64,000 bases of DNA from Bin5 sp965242905 (lineage in GTDB: Bacteria; Chloroflexota; Anaerolineae; Caldilineales; Caldilineaceae): the NCBI GenBank assembly GCA_965242905.1, contig CBDETM010000002.1:2232001-2296000 (forward strand), written 5' to 3'. The notes under the pieces are model-generated. The model saw only the letters and a program-made list of their open reading frames with translations, was not told where the DNA came from and did no database searches. The translations under genes and the position numbers were made by a program. Below are positions 51,669 through 59,861 of this stretch, piece by piece (positions within the stretch are counted from its first letter, which is position 1; the number at the start of each line of letters is the position of its first letter).

Positions 51669-52943
51669 ATGAACGGAATTAAGAGAGGCCCGGCCCGGCG
51701 CGTGGTTGTTACCGGGATTGGGATGGTGACGCCGCTGGGGCACGATTTGGAAAGCTCGTGGGCCGGGTTGATGGCGGGGAAATCGGGCACCGGCCCTATT
51801 CTTCACTGGGACGCGACCGATTTTCCCACGCAGATCACCGCCAGGGTCAACGATTGGGAGCCGCGCAACTACATGGACCGCAAGGACGTGCGGCGCACCA
51901 GCCGCGGCACGCAGCTGGCGTGGAAGGCGACGCAAGAGGCGCTGGACCGCTCCGGTCTGGACCTTTCGCAGGAGGACCGTTCGCGCGTCGGTGTTGAGAT
52001 GGGGCTGGCCTTTGGCGGCTGGGATATTGTTGAGGAGGAGGGCCGCAAGCTGGAGGAAAACGGCCCCAAACGCTTCAATCCGGCCAGCGCCACCGCCGCG
52101 CTGATCAGCAGCGCACCCACATTCATCGCCATCAAGCACGGCATCACCGGCCCGACCAACAGCCAGGTGACGGCGTGCGCGACGGGCATCACCAGCATCG
52201 GGGAAGCCGCGCGGCGACTCCAGCGCGGGGAGGCGGATGTGATGCTGACAGGCGGGGCGGAGGGGTATCTGACCAAGATGGCGATCTCCACGTTCAGCCG
52301 CCTGGGCGCGGCCAGCACGCGCAACGACGAGCCGGAGACCGCCTGCCGCCCTTTCAGCGGCGACAGGGACGGCATGGTCGTGGGCGAGGGTTCGGCTGCG
52401 TTTGTGCTGGAAACGCTGGAACATGCGCAGGCGCGCGGCGCGCAGATCCTGGCCGAGTTCGCCGGCTACGGGCTTAGTGAAGACGCCTTCGATATGGTGG
52501 CGCCGGAACCGGGCGGGCATGGCGCAACTGAATGTATGCGCATCGCGCTGGCGGAGAGCGGCCTCGGCACCGATGAGATCGACTGGATCGTCGCGCACGG
52601 CACAGGCACAATTCTGAACGACAGATCGGAGACCGCGGCCATCAAACGGATCTTCGGCGAGGACGCCTACAACATTCCGGTCACCAGCCTCAAGAGCAGT
52701 ATCGGCCACGCGATGGGCGCAGCCGGTGCGCAGAGCGCGGCCGCGCTCGTGCAGGCGATGCAGATGCAGCGCATTGCGCCGACGATCAACTACAATGAGC
52801 GGGACCCGGACTGCGACCTGGACTACGTGCCCAACGTCAGCCGCGCCTGCCGGGTCAATGCCGGCCTTTGCAACGGATTCGGTCTCGGCGGGCAGAACGC
52901 CTCCTTGGTTCTCAAGCGTTTTACTGCAGTGGATAGTGATTAG
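51669..52943 (+). CDS. fabF: Beta-ketoacyl-ACP synthase II-like
   Basis: 424 aa from the ATG at 51669. Thiolase fold with the full Cys-His-His triad: nucleophile Cys170 in VTACATGITSIGEAAR, His in VAHGTGTILND and His in SSIGHAMGAAGA. VVVTGIGMVTPLG is the usual start. It condenses malonyl-ACP with an acyl chain. No other fatty-acid gene is near; it could serve lipid synthesis or a specialised pathway. Slightly divergent (NGFGLGGQNASLVLKR end is standard). Confidence 0.92.
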   Translation: MNGIKRGPARRVVVTGIGMVTPLGHDLESSWAGLMAGKSGTGPILHWDATDFPTQITARVNDWEPRNYMDRKDVRRTSRGTQLAWKATQEALDRSGLDLSQEDRSRVGVEMGLAFGGWDIVEEEGRKLEENGPKRFNPASATAALISSAPTFIAIKHGITGPTNSQVTACATGITSIGEAARRLQRGEADVMLTGGAEGYLTKMAISTFSRLGAASTRNDEPETACRPFSGDRDGMVVGEGSAAFVLETLEHAQARGAQILAEFAGYGLSEDAFDMVAPEPGGHGATECMRIALAESGLGTDEIDWIVAHGTGTILNDRSETAAIKRIFGEDAYNIPVTSLKSSIGHAMGAAGAQSAAALVQAMQMQRIAPTINYNERDPDCDLDYVPNVSRACRVNAGLCNGFGLGGQNASLVLKRFTAVDSD

Positions 52944-53022
52944 GGGCTCGTGGTCTGCAACTGCGACTGCGGGGGAGTGGGACGGCGTTTCCTTTCACTG
53001 TCCGCTATATGGAGATGAAATA

Positions 53023-53649
53023 ATGCGTATCGAAAATCCTTTTCGCAAGGTCGAACGGCTTAAACGGGTCAAGAATCTACCTGCCAATCCCCGCGAAGAG
53101 CGGGTGCCGCCGGGCCAGTTTGTGACCGAACGATTTCCGGTGTTGACCTATGGCCCAACGTATCATTACGCTTCGCTGGATGGTTGGGATCTGGGCGTTT
53201 TCGGACTTGCACAGGAAAAGAGCTTCACGTGGGAGGCGTTGACGGCCCTGCCGGCCAAGACCCAGACGGTTGACATCCACTGCGTCACCCGCTGGAGCAA
53301 ACTGGACACGACGTGGACGGGTGTGCCCTGGCGTGAATTTCTGCGCCACATTGAAGTCGACCCGGCTGCCACGCACGTGATGGCCCATTGCGACGGCGAC
53401 TATACGACAAACATCGCCCTGGATGTGCTTGACGACGACGACACGATGCTCGCCTATCTCTACCAGGGCAAGCCGATCGAACCGGACCACGGCTATCCCC
53501 TGCGTTTGCTGGTGCCAAAGAAATATTTCTGGAAGAGCGCCAAATGGCTGCGCGGGTTGGAGTTCATGCGCGGCGACCGGCCCGGCTTCTGGGAACGCTA
53601 CGGCTACCACATGGAGGGAGACCCCTGGCTGGAGGAGCGGTTCAGCTAG
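53023..53649 (+). CDS. Sulfite-oxidase-like molybdopterin protein
   Basis: 208 aa from the ATG at 53023 (GGAG upstream), after which the conserved sequence begins. YedY/sulfite oxidase fold without signal or dimer domain: FPVLTYGPTYHY, LPAKTQTVDIHCVTRWSKLD with the Mo-coordinating Cys, then TWTGVPWREFL, AHCDGDYTTNIALD, GYPLRLLVPKKYFWKSAKWL and RGDRPGFWERYGYH. This short cytoplasmic branch is common in Chloroflexota, Actinobacteria and cyanobacteria, function unknown. It directly precedes the GTP cyclohydrolase fusion; the 20-bp gap suggests co-transcription. Confidence 0.9.
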   Translation: MRIENPFRKVERLKRVKNLPANPREERVPPGQFVTERFPVLTYGPTYHYASLDGWDLGVFGLAQEKSFTWEALTALPAKTQTVDIHCVTRWSKLDTTWTGVPWREFLRHIEVDPAATHVMAHCDGDYTTNIALDVLDDDDTMLAYLYQGKPIEPDHGYPLRLLVPKKYFWKSAKWLRGLEFMRGDRPGFWERYGYHMEGDPWLEERFS

Positions 53650-53669
53650 TTTTCAATCAGCCCAAACAG

Positions 53670-55187
53670 ATGTCGGATACAACCGTTGCGGAGCGCTCCC
53701 TCGGCTCCGCTGAATCGAAGAATGGCCCGCCGGTTCACTTGCCTCCGGCAGTGGAGCGCACGGTCACGGCCCGCATCCCCACTGCGGACGGTGCCTTCTA
53801 CCTGCATCATTTCCGCAGCGCAGGGGACGGAAAGAACCACCTGGCCCTGGTACTCGGCGAGGCAGAGGGCGACGATCTGCTCGTGCGCATCCACTCGGAA
53901 TGTTTCACCGGCGACGTACTCGGCTCGCAGCGCTGTGACTGCGGTGAACAGTTGACGCGTGCGATGCAGGCCATCGCCGCGGAAGGGCGGGGCGCGCTCA
54001 TCTATCTGCGGCAGGAGGGACGCGGCATCGGCCTGGAGGAGAAGCTGCGCGCCTACAATCTGCAGGATGAGGGCTACGACACGGTTGACGCCAACCTGCT
54101 GTTGGGCCACCAGGCCGACGAGCGGGACTACACGGCGGCCGCTTTGATCCTGCAGGAGTTGGGCGTGCGGTCGGTGCGGATGCTGACGAACAACCCGGCC
54201 AAGATCGAAGGGCTGGCCGGGCTGGGCATCGCGGTGCGGGAACGGATCCCTTTGCAGATGCCTTCGAACCCGGAAAGCCACGCCTATCTGGAGGCGAAGG
54301 TCGCCCGGATGCGGCATATTATCAGGCTTAACGGGCAAGGCGGGACGGAGAAGAGAGGAGAGAGTGAAGAGAAAGAACACCTCACGCGTGGCCAGGCGGA
54401 AGCGTACCGGCTGCAGCTCGATGGATTGCGCGCCCGTATTCAGAGCCACAATTGTGGTGAGGTAAAAGAAAACAGAAGCACAGATGCATTACTTCTCACT
54501 CCTCGGCCTTTCGTCACGCTCAGCTATGCCCAGAGCCTCGACGGCTGCCTGACCGCCCAACAGGGAACGGCTACACCGATCAGCGCTCCCGCCTCTCTGA
54601 CGATGACCCACGCGCTGCGGGCGGCACACAGCGCGATTCTGGTGGGCATCGAAACGGTGCTGGCCGACGACCCCGCATTGACGGTGCGGCTGGTTGCCGG
54701 TGATAGCCCGCAGCCGGTGATCGTCGACTCCCATCTGCGCACGCCGCCGGACGCCCGTTTACTGCGAGGTCGAGACGCCCCTTGGATCGCGACAACGGGC
54801 CAAGGAGCGCAGTCGTCACGCAGGCGGCGGCTGGAAGAGGCCGGGGCACGCATTCTGACTTTGCCCGCCGATGAAGAAGGCCGCGTGGACCTGGCCGCTC
54901 TCCTCGCCTGCCTCGGCGCTGAGGGCATCGGGTCGCTGATGGTCGAGGGGGGCGCACGCATTCTGACCAGCTTCCTGGAAGGGGGCCTGGCGGACTACGC
55001 CGTGATCACGATCGCGCCGGTCTTTCTGGGCGGTTATCAGGTGATCCAACCGGCGGGCGCGGGGGACGAGCTCCGCTCCGTGATGCCGCGTTTGCGGAAT
55101 ATCGAGCAGGTGCAGCTGGCAACCGATACGGTGCTGTGGGGGGAGTTTGAGAAGGGAGTCGCACGTAACGGCAGGTCGGCGGCGTGA
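53670..55187 (+). CDS. GTP cyclohydrolase II fused to a RibD-type reductase domain
   Basis: 505 aa from the ATG at 53670. Residues about 15-215 are RibA: Zn ligands in HSECFTGDVLGSQRCDCGEQ, substrate motif LRQEGRGIGLEEKLRAYNLQ and MLTNNPAKIEGLAGLGI. A linker of ~65 residues carries the purine-repeat insert (RGESEEKE). From ~270 a RibD_C/DHFR-like reductase runs: RPFVTLSYAQSLDGCLTA, HALRAAHSAILVGIETVLAD, DPALTVRLV and LMVEGGARILTSFL. Both activities occur in riboflavin synthesis, but usually as RibBA and RibDG; this pairing without DHBP synthase or deaminase suggests an alternative pyrimidine/pteridine intermediate. It overlaps the MDR gene by 4 bp. Confidence 0.88.
   Translation: MSDTTVAERSLGSAESKNGPPVHLPPAVERTVTARIPTADGAFYLHHFRSAGDGKNHLALVLGEAEGDDLLVRIHSECFTGDVLGSQRCDCGEQLTRAMQAIAAEGRGALIYLRQEGRGIGLEEKLRAYNLQDEGYDTVDANLLLGHQADERDYTAAALILQELGVRSVRMLTNNPAKIEGLAGLGIAVRERIPLQMPSNPESHAYLEAKVARMRHIIRLNGQGGTEKRGESEEKEHLTRGQAEAYRLQLDGLRARIQSHNCGEVKENRSTDALLLTPRPFVTLSYAQSLDGCLTAQQGTATPISAPASLTMTHALRAAHSAILVGIETVLADDPALTVRLVAGDSPQPVIVDSHLRTPPDARLLRGRDAPWIATTGQGAQSSRRRRLEEAGARILTLPADEEGRVDLAALLACLGAEGIGSLMVEGGARILTSFLEGGLADYAVITIAPVFLGGYQVIQPAGAGDELRSVMPRLRNIEQVQLATDTVLWGEFEKGVARNGRSAA
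54348..54373 (+). repeat. Purine-rich GAGGAGAGAGTGAAG repeat inside the RibA-RibD fusion
   Basis: GAGAAGAGAGGAGAGAGTGA lies in frame in the linker between the two enzyme domains and reads EKRGESEEKE. The same DNA motif occurs at 57213-57250 inside another gene and in spacers near 21405 and 49205. Confidence 0.7.
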
Positions 55188-56281
55188 GTTTCGCTTCTAA
55201 CCGTGTGAAGCGGCGCGCAGTGCTGTTCACGGCGCCGGGCGCGGTCGAGGTATGCACGGAGGAGATGGCCCCACCGCAAGGGGACGAACTGCTGGTCGAA
55301 ACGGTCGTCTCCGCCATCAGCGCCGGTACGGAGATGCTCTTTTACCGCGGGCAGGTTCCCGCGGGCATGTCCGCCGACAGCTCGATTGCAGGTCTGACCG
55401 ACGCGGTCAGCTATCCGCTGAAGTACGGGTATGCCTGCGTCGGGCGCATTTGTGAAGCTGCCTGCACGCCGACCCGACAAGGGGAAACAGCGGGAGCGGA
55501 TGGGCAGATCGACGCAGCAGGTAAAGAGGACAGCCGCTACTACTTCGTCTTCCATCCCCACGAAAGCCACTTTTGCGCCAGCCCGGAGGCGCTCCTGCCG
55601 GTGCCCGAAGGGATGGCGCCGGCGCTGGCCGCGCTGCTGCCCAATGCCGAAACGGCCGTCAACCTGGTGATGGACGGTGCGCCGCTTGTGGGCGAGCGGG
55701 TGCTGGTGATGGGGCTGGGCATCGTGGGGATGCTGACAACCGCGCTGCTGGCGCAGTTCCCCCTGGCCGCGCTGATCGCGGTGGACCCGCTGCCGCAGAG
55801 GAGGCGGATTGCCCGACGGCTGGGCGCGAGCCAGACGCTCGATCCCGGCGGCGCGGACGGCGCTGAAGGGCTGCGGGAGGCGCTGGCGGATGCGGGAGAG
55901 CAGCACGGCGCCGATCTGATCTATGAACTCTCGGGCCAGCCGCCGGCTCTGGACGCGGCGGTCTCGGCGGCCGGATTCGACAGCCGCATCGTGGTCGGCT
56001 CCTGGTATGGGACCAAGCCGGCGACGCTGCAAATGGGGGGATCCTTTCACCGCAACCGCGTCCGGCTGATCAGCAGCCAGGTAAGTACAGTTGCGCCCCA
56101 GTTGCGGGGCCGCTGGACGAAGGCCCGCCGCATGGAGAGCGCGTGGCAGCTTCTGGCGAAGCTGCCGGCAGAGGAACTGATTTCGCACCGGTTCCCGCTG
56201 GAGCAGGCGGCTGACGCTTACAGGCTCATTGACAGCTGTCCGGAGCAGACGTTGCAGGTCATTCTGGACTACAGTTTTTAG
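55184..56281 (+). CDS. Zinc-type MDR dehydrogenase lacking the catalytic-zinc Cys
   Basis: 365 aa from a GTG that overlaps the preceding stop (GTGA), implying coupled translation. Medium-chain dehydrogenase fold: AVLFTAPGAVEVCTEEMAP start, Rossmann VMGLGIVGMLTTALLAQFPL, an acidic VDPLPQRRRIARRLGA after it, and late HRFPLEQAADAYRLID. The usual catalytic Cys is Ser in SAISAGTEMLFYRG, as in BchC-like and other zinc-free members. It probably reduces or oxidises an intermediate of the pteridine-like pathway encoded around it. The last three codons and stop (AGT TTT TAG) fall in a heptamer repeat. Confidence 0.87.
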   Translation: MSFASNRVKRRAVLFTAPGAVEVCTEEMAPPQGDELLVETVVSAISAGTEMLFYRGQVPAGMSADSSIAGLTDAVSYPLKYGYACVGRICEAACTPTRQGETAGADGQIDAAGKEDSRYYFVFHPHESHFCASPEALLPVPEGMAPALAALLPNAETAVNLVMDGAPLVGERVLVMGLGIVGMLTTALLAQFPLAALIAVDPLPQRRRIARRLGASQTLDPGGADGAEGLREALADAGEQHGADLIYELSGQPPALDAAVSAAGFDSRIVVGSWYGTKPATLQMGGSFHRNRVRLISSQVSTVAPQLRGRWTKARRMESAWQLLAKLPAEELISHRFPLEQAADAYRLIDSCPEQTLQVILDYSF

Positions 56282-56306
56282 TGGTTAGTTTCCAGTTTTT
56301 AGTTGC
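56272..56306 (+). repeat. Heptamer tract covering the MDR dehydrogenase stop
   Basis: GTTTTTA GTGGTTA GTTTCCA GTTTTTA GTTGCGG, five units in 7-bp phase; TAG at 56279-56281 ends the gene. Confidence 0.75.
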
Positions 56307-56372
56307 GGTGGGGGCCGCGCTTTTGAAGACTGACTGCAATAAATTAAGACCTCATACGGAGGGATGGATTCG

Positions 56373-56762
56373 ATGTATAGATTGGCAGTACAGCGGGATT
56401 TTGTCGCCCAGCATTTCCTCATCGGCGGCGATTGGGGGCCGGAAAACCAGAGGCACTCGCATCACTACCGGCTGGAGTTCCAGCTGGAGGGTGCGGAGTT
56501 GAATGAACACGGCTACCTGGTGGATATCGACCATGTAGGGGAGCTGCTGGAAGGGCTGGTGGGCCGCTATCGCGATAAGACGCTGAATGACCTGCCGGAA
56601 TTCGACGGCCTCAATCCGAGTATCGAGCATTTCTGCCGCATTGTCGGCAACAGCTTTTCCGACGGGTTGAACGCGGACAATATCAGCGCGGTCACCGCCC
56701 ACATCTGGGAAAACGAAATCGCCTGGGCCTCATACCGGGTGGAGCGCATTTCCGGCCGCTGA
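56373..56762 (+). CDS. 6-pyruvoyl-tetrahydropterin synthase/QueD-like protein
   Basis: 129 aa from the ATG at 56373, nine bases after GGAGGG; an ATG at 56364 is too close. Zn-binding histidines: DFVAQHFL and QRHSHHYRLEFQLEG; later YLVDIDHVGELLE, then NDLPEFDGLNPSIEHFCRIV (the NPTxE-type element) and a C-terminal WENEIAWASYRV. The usual catalytic Cys about 25-30 residues after the first His is not present in this short N-terminus. Family members act on dihydroneopterin triphosphate. In this operon it may use a product of the RibA-RibD fusion. Confidence 0.88.
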   Translation: MYRLAVQRDFVAQHFLIGGDWGPENQRHSHHYRLEFQLEGAELNEHGYLVDIDHVGELLEGLVGRYRDKTLNDLPEFDGLNPSIEHFCRIVGNSFSDGLNADNISAVTAHIWENEIAWASYRVERISGR

Positions 56763-56780
56763 CCGCTGGCCCCGCAGTTT

Positions 56781-57905
56781 ATGCGCATCGGCCTGCTCAT
56801 TTACGGCTCTCTGGATACGCTCTCGGGCGGTTATCTTTACGACCGCAAGCTGGTCGAGCATCTGCGTCAGGCCGGCGATTCCGTCGAGATCGTGTCGCTC
56901 CCCTGGCGCAGCTATCCGGCGCATCTGGCCGACAACCTCTCGTTGCGTCTGTACCGGCGTCTGCGCGACCTTCCGGTGGACGTTCTCCTGCAGGACGAGT
57001 TGAACCATCCGTCGCTGGCGCTGGTCAATCGGCGGCTGCAGCGGCATGGATCCCGCTATCCGTTGATCAGCATCGTGCACCACCTGCGCAGCAGTGAGCA
57101 GCACCCGCGCCGGCTGCTGCCGCTGTACCGCGCGGTGGAGCGGTCCTATCTGCGGACTGTGGACGGCTTTATCTTCAACAGCCGGACGACCCGACAGGCG
57201 GTGGGGGAACTGCGAGGAGAGAGTGAAGAGGAGAGAGGAGAGAGAGGAAACCTAGCGCCGCTGGGCGGCGTGGTCGCGTACCCGGCCGCGGACCATCTGG
57301 CGGTGCCGGACGAGGGCGCGGTGGAAGAGCTGATTGGCGCCAGAGAGAGCGATGCTGGTCCGCTGCGTATCCTTTTTGTGGGCAACCTGATCGCGCGCAA
57401 GGGGTTTCACCATTTGATCGCTGCGCTGTCCCGTCTGCCAAGGGCCGACTGGGTGCTGGACGTTGTCGGTGATGAGGCGGTCGACAACGCGTACGCGGCT
57501 GCGGTGCGCAGGCAGATCGGCGCGGCCGGGTTGGAGGGCAACATCCGCCTGCACGGGCGCGTATCGGACGAGGCGTTGACGCAACGGTATCGCGCCGCGC
57601 ACCTGCTGGCGGTGCTGTCGTACGAGGGGTTTGGGATTGTATACCTGGAGGCGATGGCCTTCGGGCTGCCGGTGCTGGCCAGCGTTCACGGCGGCGCCGG
57701 TGAAATCGTTGCTTCCGGCGTCAACGGTTTTCTGGTGGAGCCGGCGGACGCGGACGGTATCGCCGCGCATGTGTCTGCCCTGGCCGGAGATAGAGCGCGA
57801 TTGGCCGACCTGGGCCGGAAGGCCCGGCGGCGCTATGCTTCCCATCCGCGCTGGGCGGACTCGGCGGCGGCGATCCGGGCGTATCTGGCAACTTGTGTTC
57901 AGTGA
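56781..57905 (+). CDS. Glycosyltransferase family 4 (GT-B)
   Basis: 374 aa, 18 bp after the PTPS-like gene. GT-B fold: N-terminal MRIGLLIYGSLDTLSGGYLY, YDRKLVEHLRQAGD; C-terminal donor domain with LRILFVGNLIARKGFHHLI, GRVSDEALTQRYRAAHLLAV, LSYEGFGIVYLEAMAFGLPV (the E-x7-E motif) and GAGEIVASGVNGFLVEPAD. It transfers a sugar from a nucleotide donor to an unknown acceptor, possibly the pteridine made by the neighbours. A purine-rich repeat (57213-57250) encodes a strange RGESEEERGERG stretch in the inter-domain region. Confidence 0.92.
   Translation: MRIGLLIYGSLDTLSGGYLYDRKLVEHLRQAGDSVEIVSLPWRSYPAHLADNLSLRLYRRLRDLPVDVLLQDELNHPSLALVNRRLQRHGSRYPLISIVHHLRSSEQHPRRLLPLYRAVERSYLRTVDGFIFNSRTTRQAVGELRGESEEERGERGNLAPLGGVVAYPAADHLAVPDEGAVEELIGARESDAGPLRILFVGNLIARKGFHHLIAALSRLPRADWVLDVVGDEAVDNAYAAAVRRQIGAAGLEGNIRLHGRVSDEALTQRYRAAHLLAVLSYEGFGIVYLEAMAFGLPVLASVHGGAGEIVASGVNGFLVEPADADGIAAHVSALAGDRARLADLGRKARRRYASHPRWADSAAAIRAYLATCVQ
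57213..57250 (+). repeat. Purine-rich repeat inside the glycosyltransferase gene
   Basis: GCGAGGAGAGAGTGAAGAGG continues with GAGAGAGGAGAGAGAGGAAA, in frame. Only A and G for most of its length; not expected in the GT-B fold. Confidence 0.75.
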
Positions 57906-57920
57906 CCACCGGAACCTGAA

Positions 57921-58811
57921 ATGACAGACGCTTTTGATTTCACCCGCTACCTGGCCTCCAAGCGGACTGTAGATGACCGCGCGCTCAACCGGCATGTCTG
58001 GCAGACGCTGGCGGATGCAGTGGCTGGCGAAGTGCCGCGGGACCGCCCGTTGCGCGTGCTGGAGGTGGGCGCGGGGATCGGTACGATGGTGGAACGGTGT
58101 GTGGAGTGGGGGCTGTTCACTCGCTCAGGCTTTGACGTCAGTTACACTGCGATCGATAGCGAGGAGGGCAATATCGAGGTTGCGCGGCGGCGGCTGGCGC
58201 ATCTGACATCCGGCGGGGAAGAGAGGCTGCGGGTGCGGTTGGAAACGGCCAATCTGTATGAGTTCGCGGCGCGGCGGGAAAACCGGCAGCGCTTCGATCT
58301 GATCATCGCCCACGCGCTGTTGGATCTGCTCCACCTGCCTACGGCGCTGCCCGTTTTGTTGCTGATGGTGCGACCCAACGGTCTGTTCTATTTCAGCATC
58401 AATTTCGACGGGGCAACGCTCTTTTTGCCGGAAGTCGACCCGGAGTTGGATGGCCGGATCGAGGCGCTCTATCACCGCTCGATGGACACGCGCATCACGG
58501 ACGGGCAGCCTTCGGGTGACAGCCGCACCGGTCGCAGGCTGTTCCACGCGTTGCAGGCGTGCGGGGTGGAGGTGCTGGCGGCCGGCAGCTCTGACTGGGT
58601 CGTGCATGCGGTGGGCGGGGGTTATCCGGCTGGTGAGGCCTATTTTTTGGGTTGTATCCTGCACTTTGTGGAATCGACGCTACGCGGGTATCCGGAATTG
58701 GACGGCGGCGAGTTCGGGGAGTGGTTGGCCTTGCGCCGGGGGCAGTTGGCATGCGGGGAGTTGGTGTATGTCGCGCATCAGTTGGATTATTGTGGGCGTG
58801 TGGGTGGGTGA
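57921..58811 (+). CDS. Class I SAM-dependent methyltransferase
   Basis: 296 aa, 15 bp after the glycosyltransferase. Motif I LRVLEVGAGIGTMVERCVEWG, motif II YTAIDSEEGNIEVARRRL, motif IV FDLIIAHALLDLLHLPTALP, then LLLMVRPNGLFYFSINFDG. The C-terminal ~120 residues extend the fold (FHALQACGVEVLAAGSSDWV, CILHFVESTLRGYPELDG) and may bind the acceptor. Last gene of the set; a methylated, glycosylated small molecule is a reasonable guess for the product. Confidence 0.9.
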   Translation: MTDAFDFTRYLASKRTVDDRALNRHVWQTLADAVAGEVPRDRPLRVLEVGAGIGTMVERCVEWGLFTRSGFDVSYTAIDSEEGNIEVARRRLAHLTSGGEERLRVRLETANLYEFAARRENRQRFDLIIAHALLDLLHLPTALPVLLLMVRPNGLFYFSINFDGATLFLPEVDPELDGRIEALYHRSMDTRITDGQPSGDSRTGRRLFHALQACGVEVLAAGSSDWVVHAVGGGYPAGEAYFLGCILHFVESTLRGYPELDGGEFGEWLALRRGQLACGELVYVAHQLDYCGRVGG

Positions 58812-58916
58812 GGGTTATTGGTCTCAAGGGCAGGCACGCCAAGCCCGCACCGGGAAGGTCGCTACCAGCCAATTGTCCGACTTACAATCAGACCCCCCAA
58901 CCCCCTCTCTCGACCG

Positions 58917-59861
58917 TCAATCGCCTTCCTCTTGCTCCTTTCTCGTGTAAGGCCGCCACGGCCCAGCCGCGGGCCAGTGCAACGCAAATGTGTCGCCCGC
59001 CAGGATGCTGACGTACACAGGTTCCAGAAAGTACTGCAGCCGCCTGCCGACTTCTTCGAAATCATTAGGAGGAGTTTTGAACAGTTCGCCCTGACGGCCA
59101 TACGCTTGCCACAGGTCACGCCGGGCTGCGTTCGTGTAAAACTCCATCGCAAACACATCGGGGGTTTCGGCGGAAAGTTGGGTTCCGCGACGCTCAAAGC
59201 AACGGGTGACCGCCTGTTGCAACTCGGCCCCATCAAAAGCGAAGGTTTCGGACAGAGCCCATATGTCGTAGAAATCTTTCATCCGGCTGTTTACAACCCC
59301 CAATTGCACCATCGTTTCAAACTTCTCGGCGATAGTGGTCACCTGCGGATATGCATAAAGAACTGGGGCGGGAACACCGTCAATGAGGGTAGGTAACCGA
59401 GCCTCTACCGGGCCAGGCGTAACTACGTCGCCAAAACCGAAGTCGACCTGTAGAGAAATACGAGCCGAGCCCAGAAGAGCGCGTAGATTGGCCCGCTGGC
59501 CGCCGTACAGTTGATTATCACGAATGGGAAATACCTGCAGGGTCTCAAGCTCGAAGATCAGCCCGTCATCAGGACATGGTACGCTGCAGATCGTTGCAAC
59601 CAACTCTCGAACAGTCTCTGTATCGCTCTCTCCAAGGGCCAGGAGGTCTATGTCACGTGTAGCTCGGTATGGCTCCTCCATCCAGAGAGCCAATAGGGTT
59701 GCCCCCTTCAAGATGCACCGCTCCCGCTCCACGGATTCTCCCAACCGGTAGAGAAACCGCTCACAGGCGTAGCGGACGAGAAACAGTTCGAACTCACTTC
59801 CAATGTTTCTTGCCTTGTTGAGGAGGCGCGCCCTGATTGAGGCGGCAACGTTGGCCGTCAT
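58917..59861 (-). CDS. AbiEii/AbiGii-family nucleotidyltransferase toxin
   Basis: 314 aa. Nucleotidyltransferase core: CILKGATLLALW (the G-x-x-L helix), RATRDIDLLALG with the two Asp metal ligands (T-R-D-I-D), then a downstream QVDFGFGD strand. The family signature TIAEKFETMVQLGVVNSRMK, continuing DFYDIW, is present. The type IV toxin AbiEii adds nucleotides to tRNA acceptor ends, stopping growth during phage infection. It overlaps the antitoxin gene by ATGA. Confidence 0.93.
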   Translation of the reverse strand: MTANVAASIRARLLNKARNIGSEFELFLVRYACERFLYRLGESVERERCILKGATLLALWMEEPYRATRDIDLLALGESDTETVRELVATICSVPCPDDGLIFELETLQVFPIRDNQLYGGQRANLRALLGSARISLQVDFGFGDVVTPGPVEARLPTLIDGVPAPVLYAYPQVTTIAEKFETMVQLGVVNSRMKDFYDIWALSETFAFDGAELQQAVTRCFERRGTQLSAETPDVFAMEFYTNAARRDLWQAYGRQGELFKTPPNDFEEVGRRLQYFLEPVYVSILAGDTFALHWPAAGPWRPYTRKEQEEGD

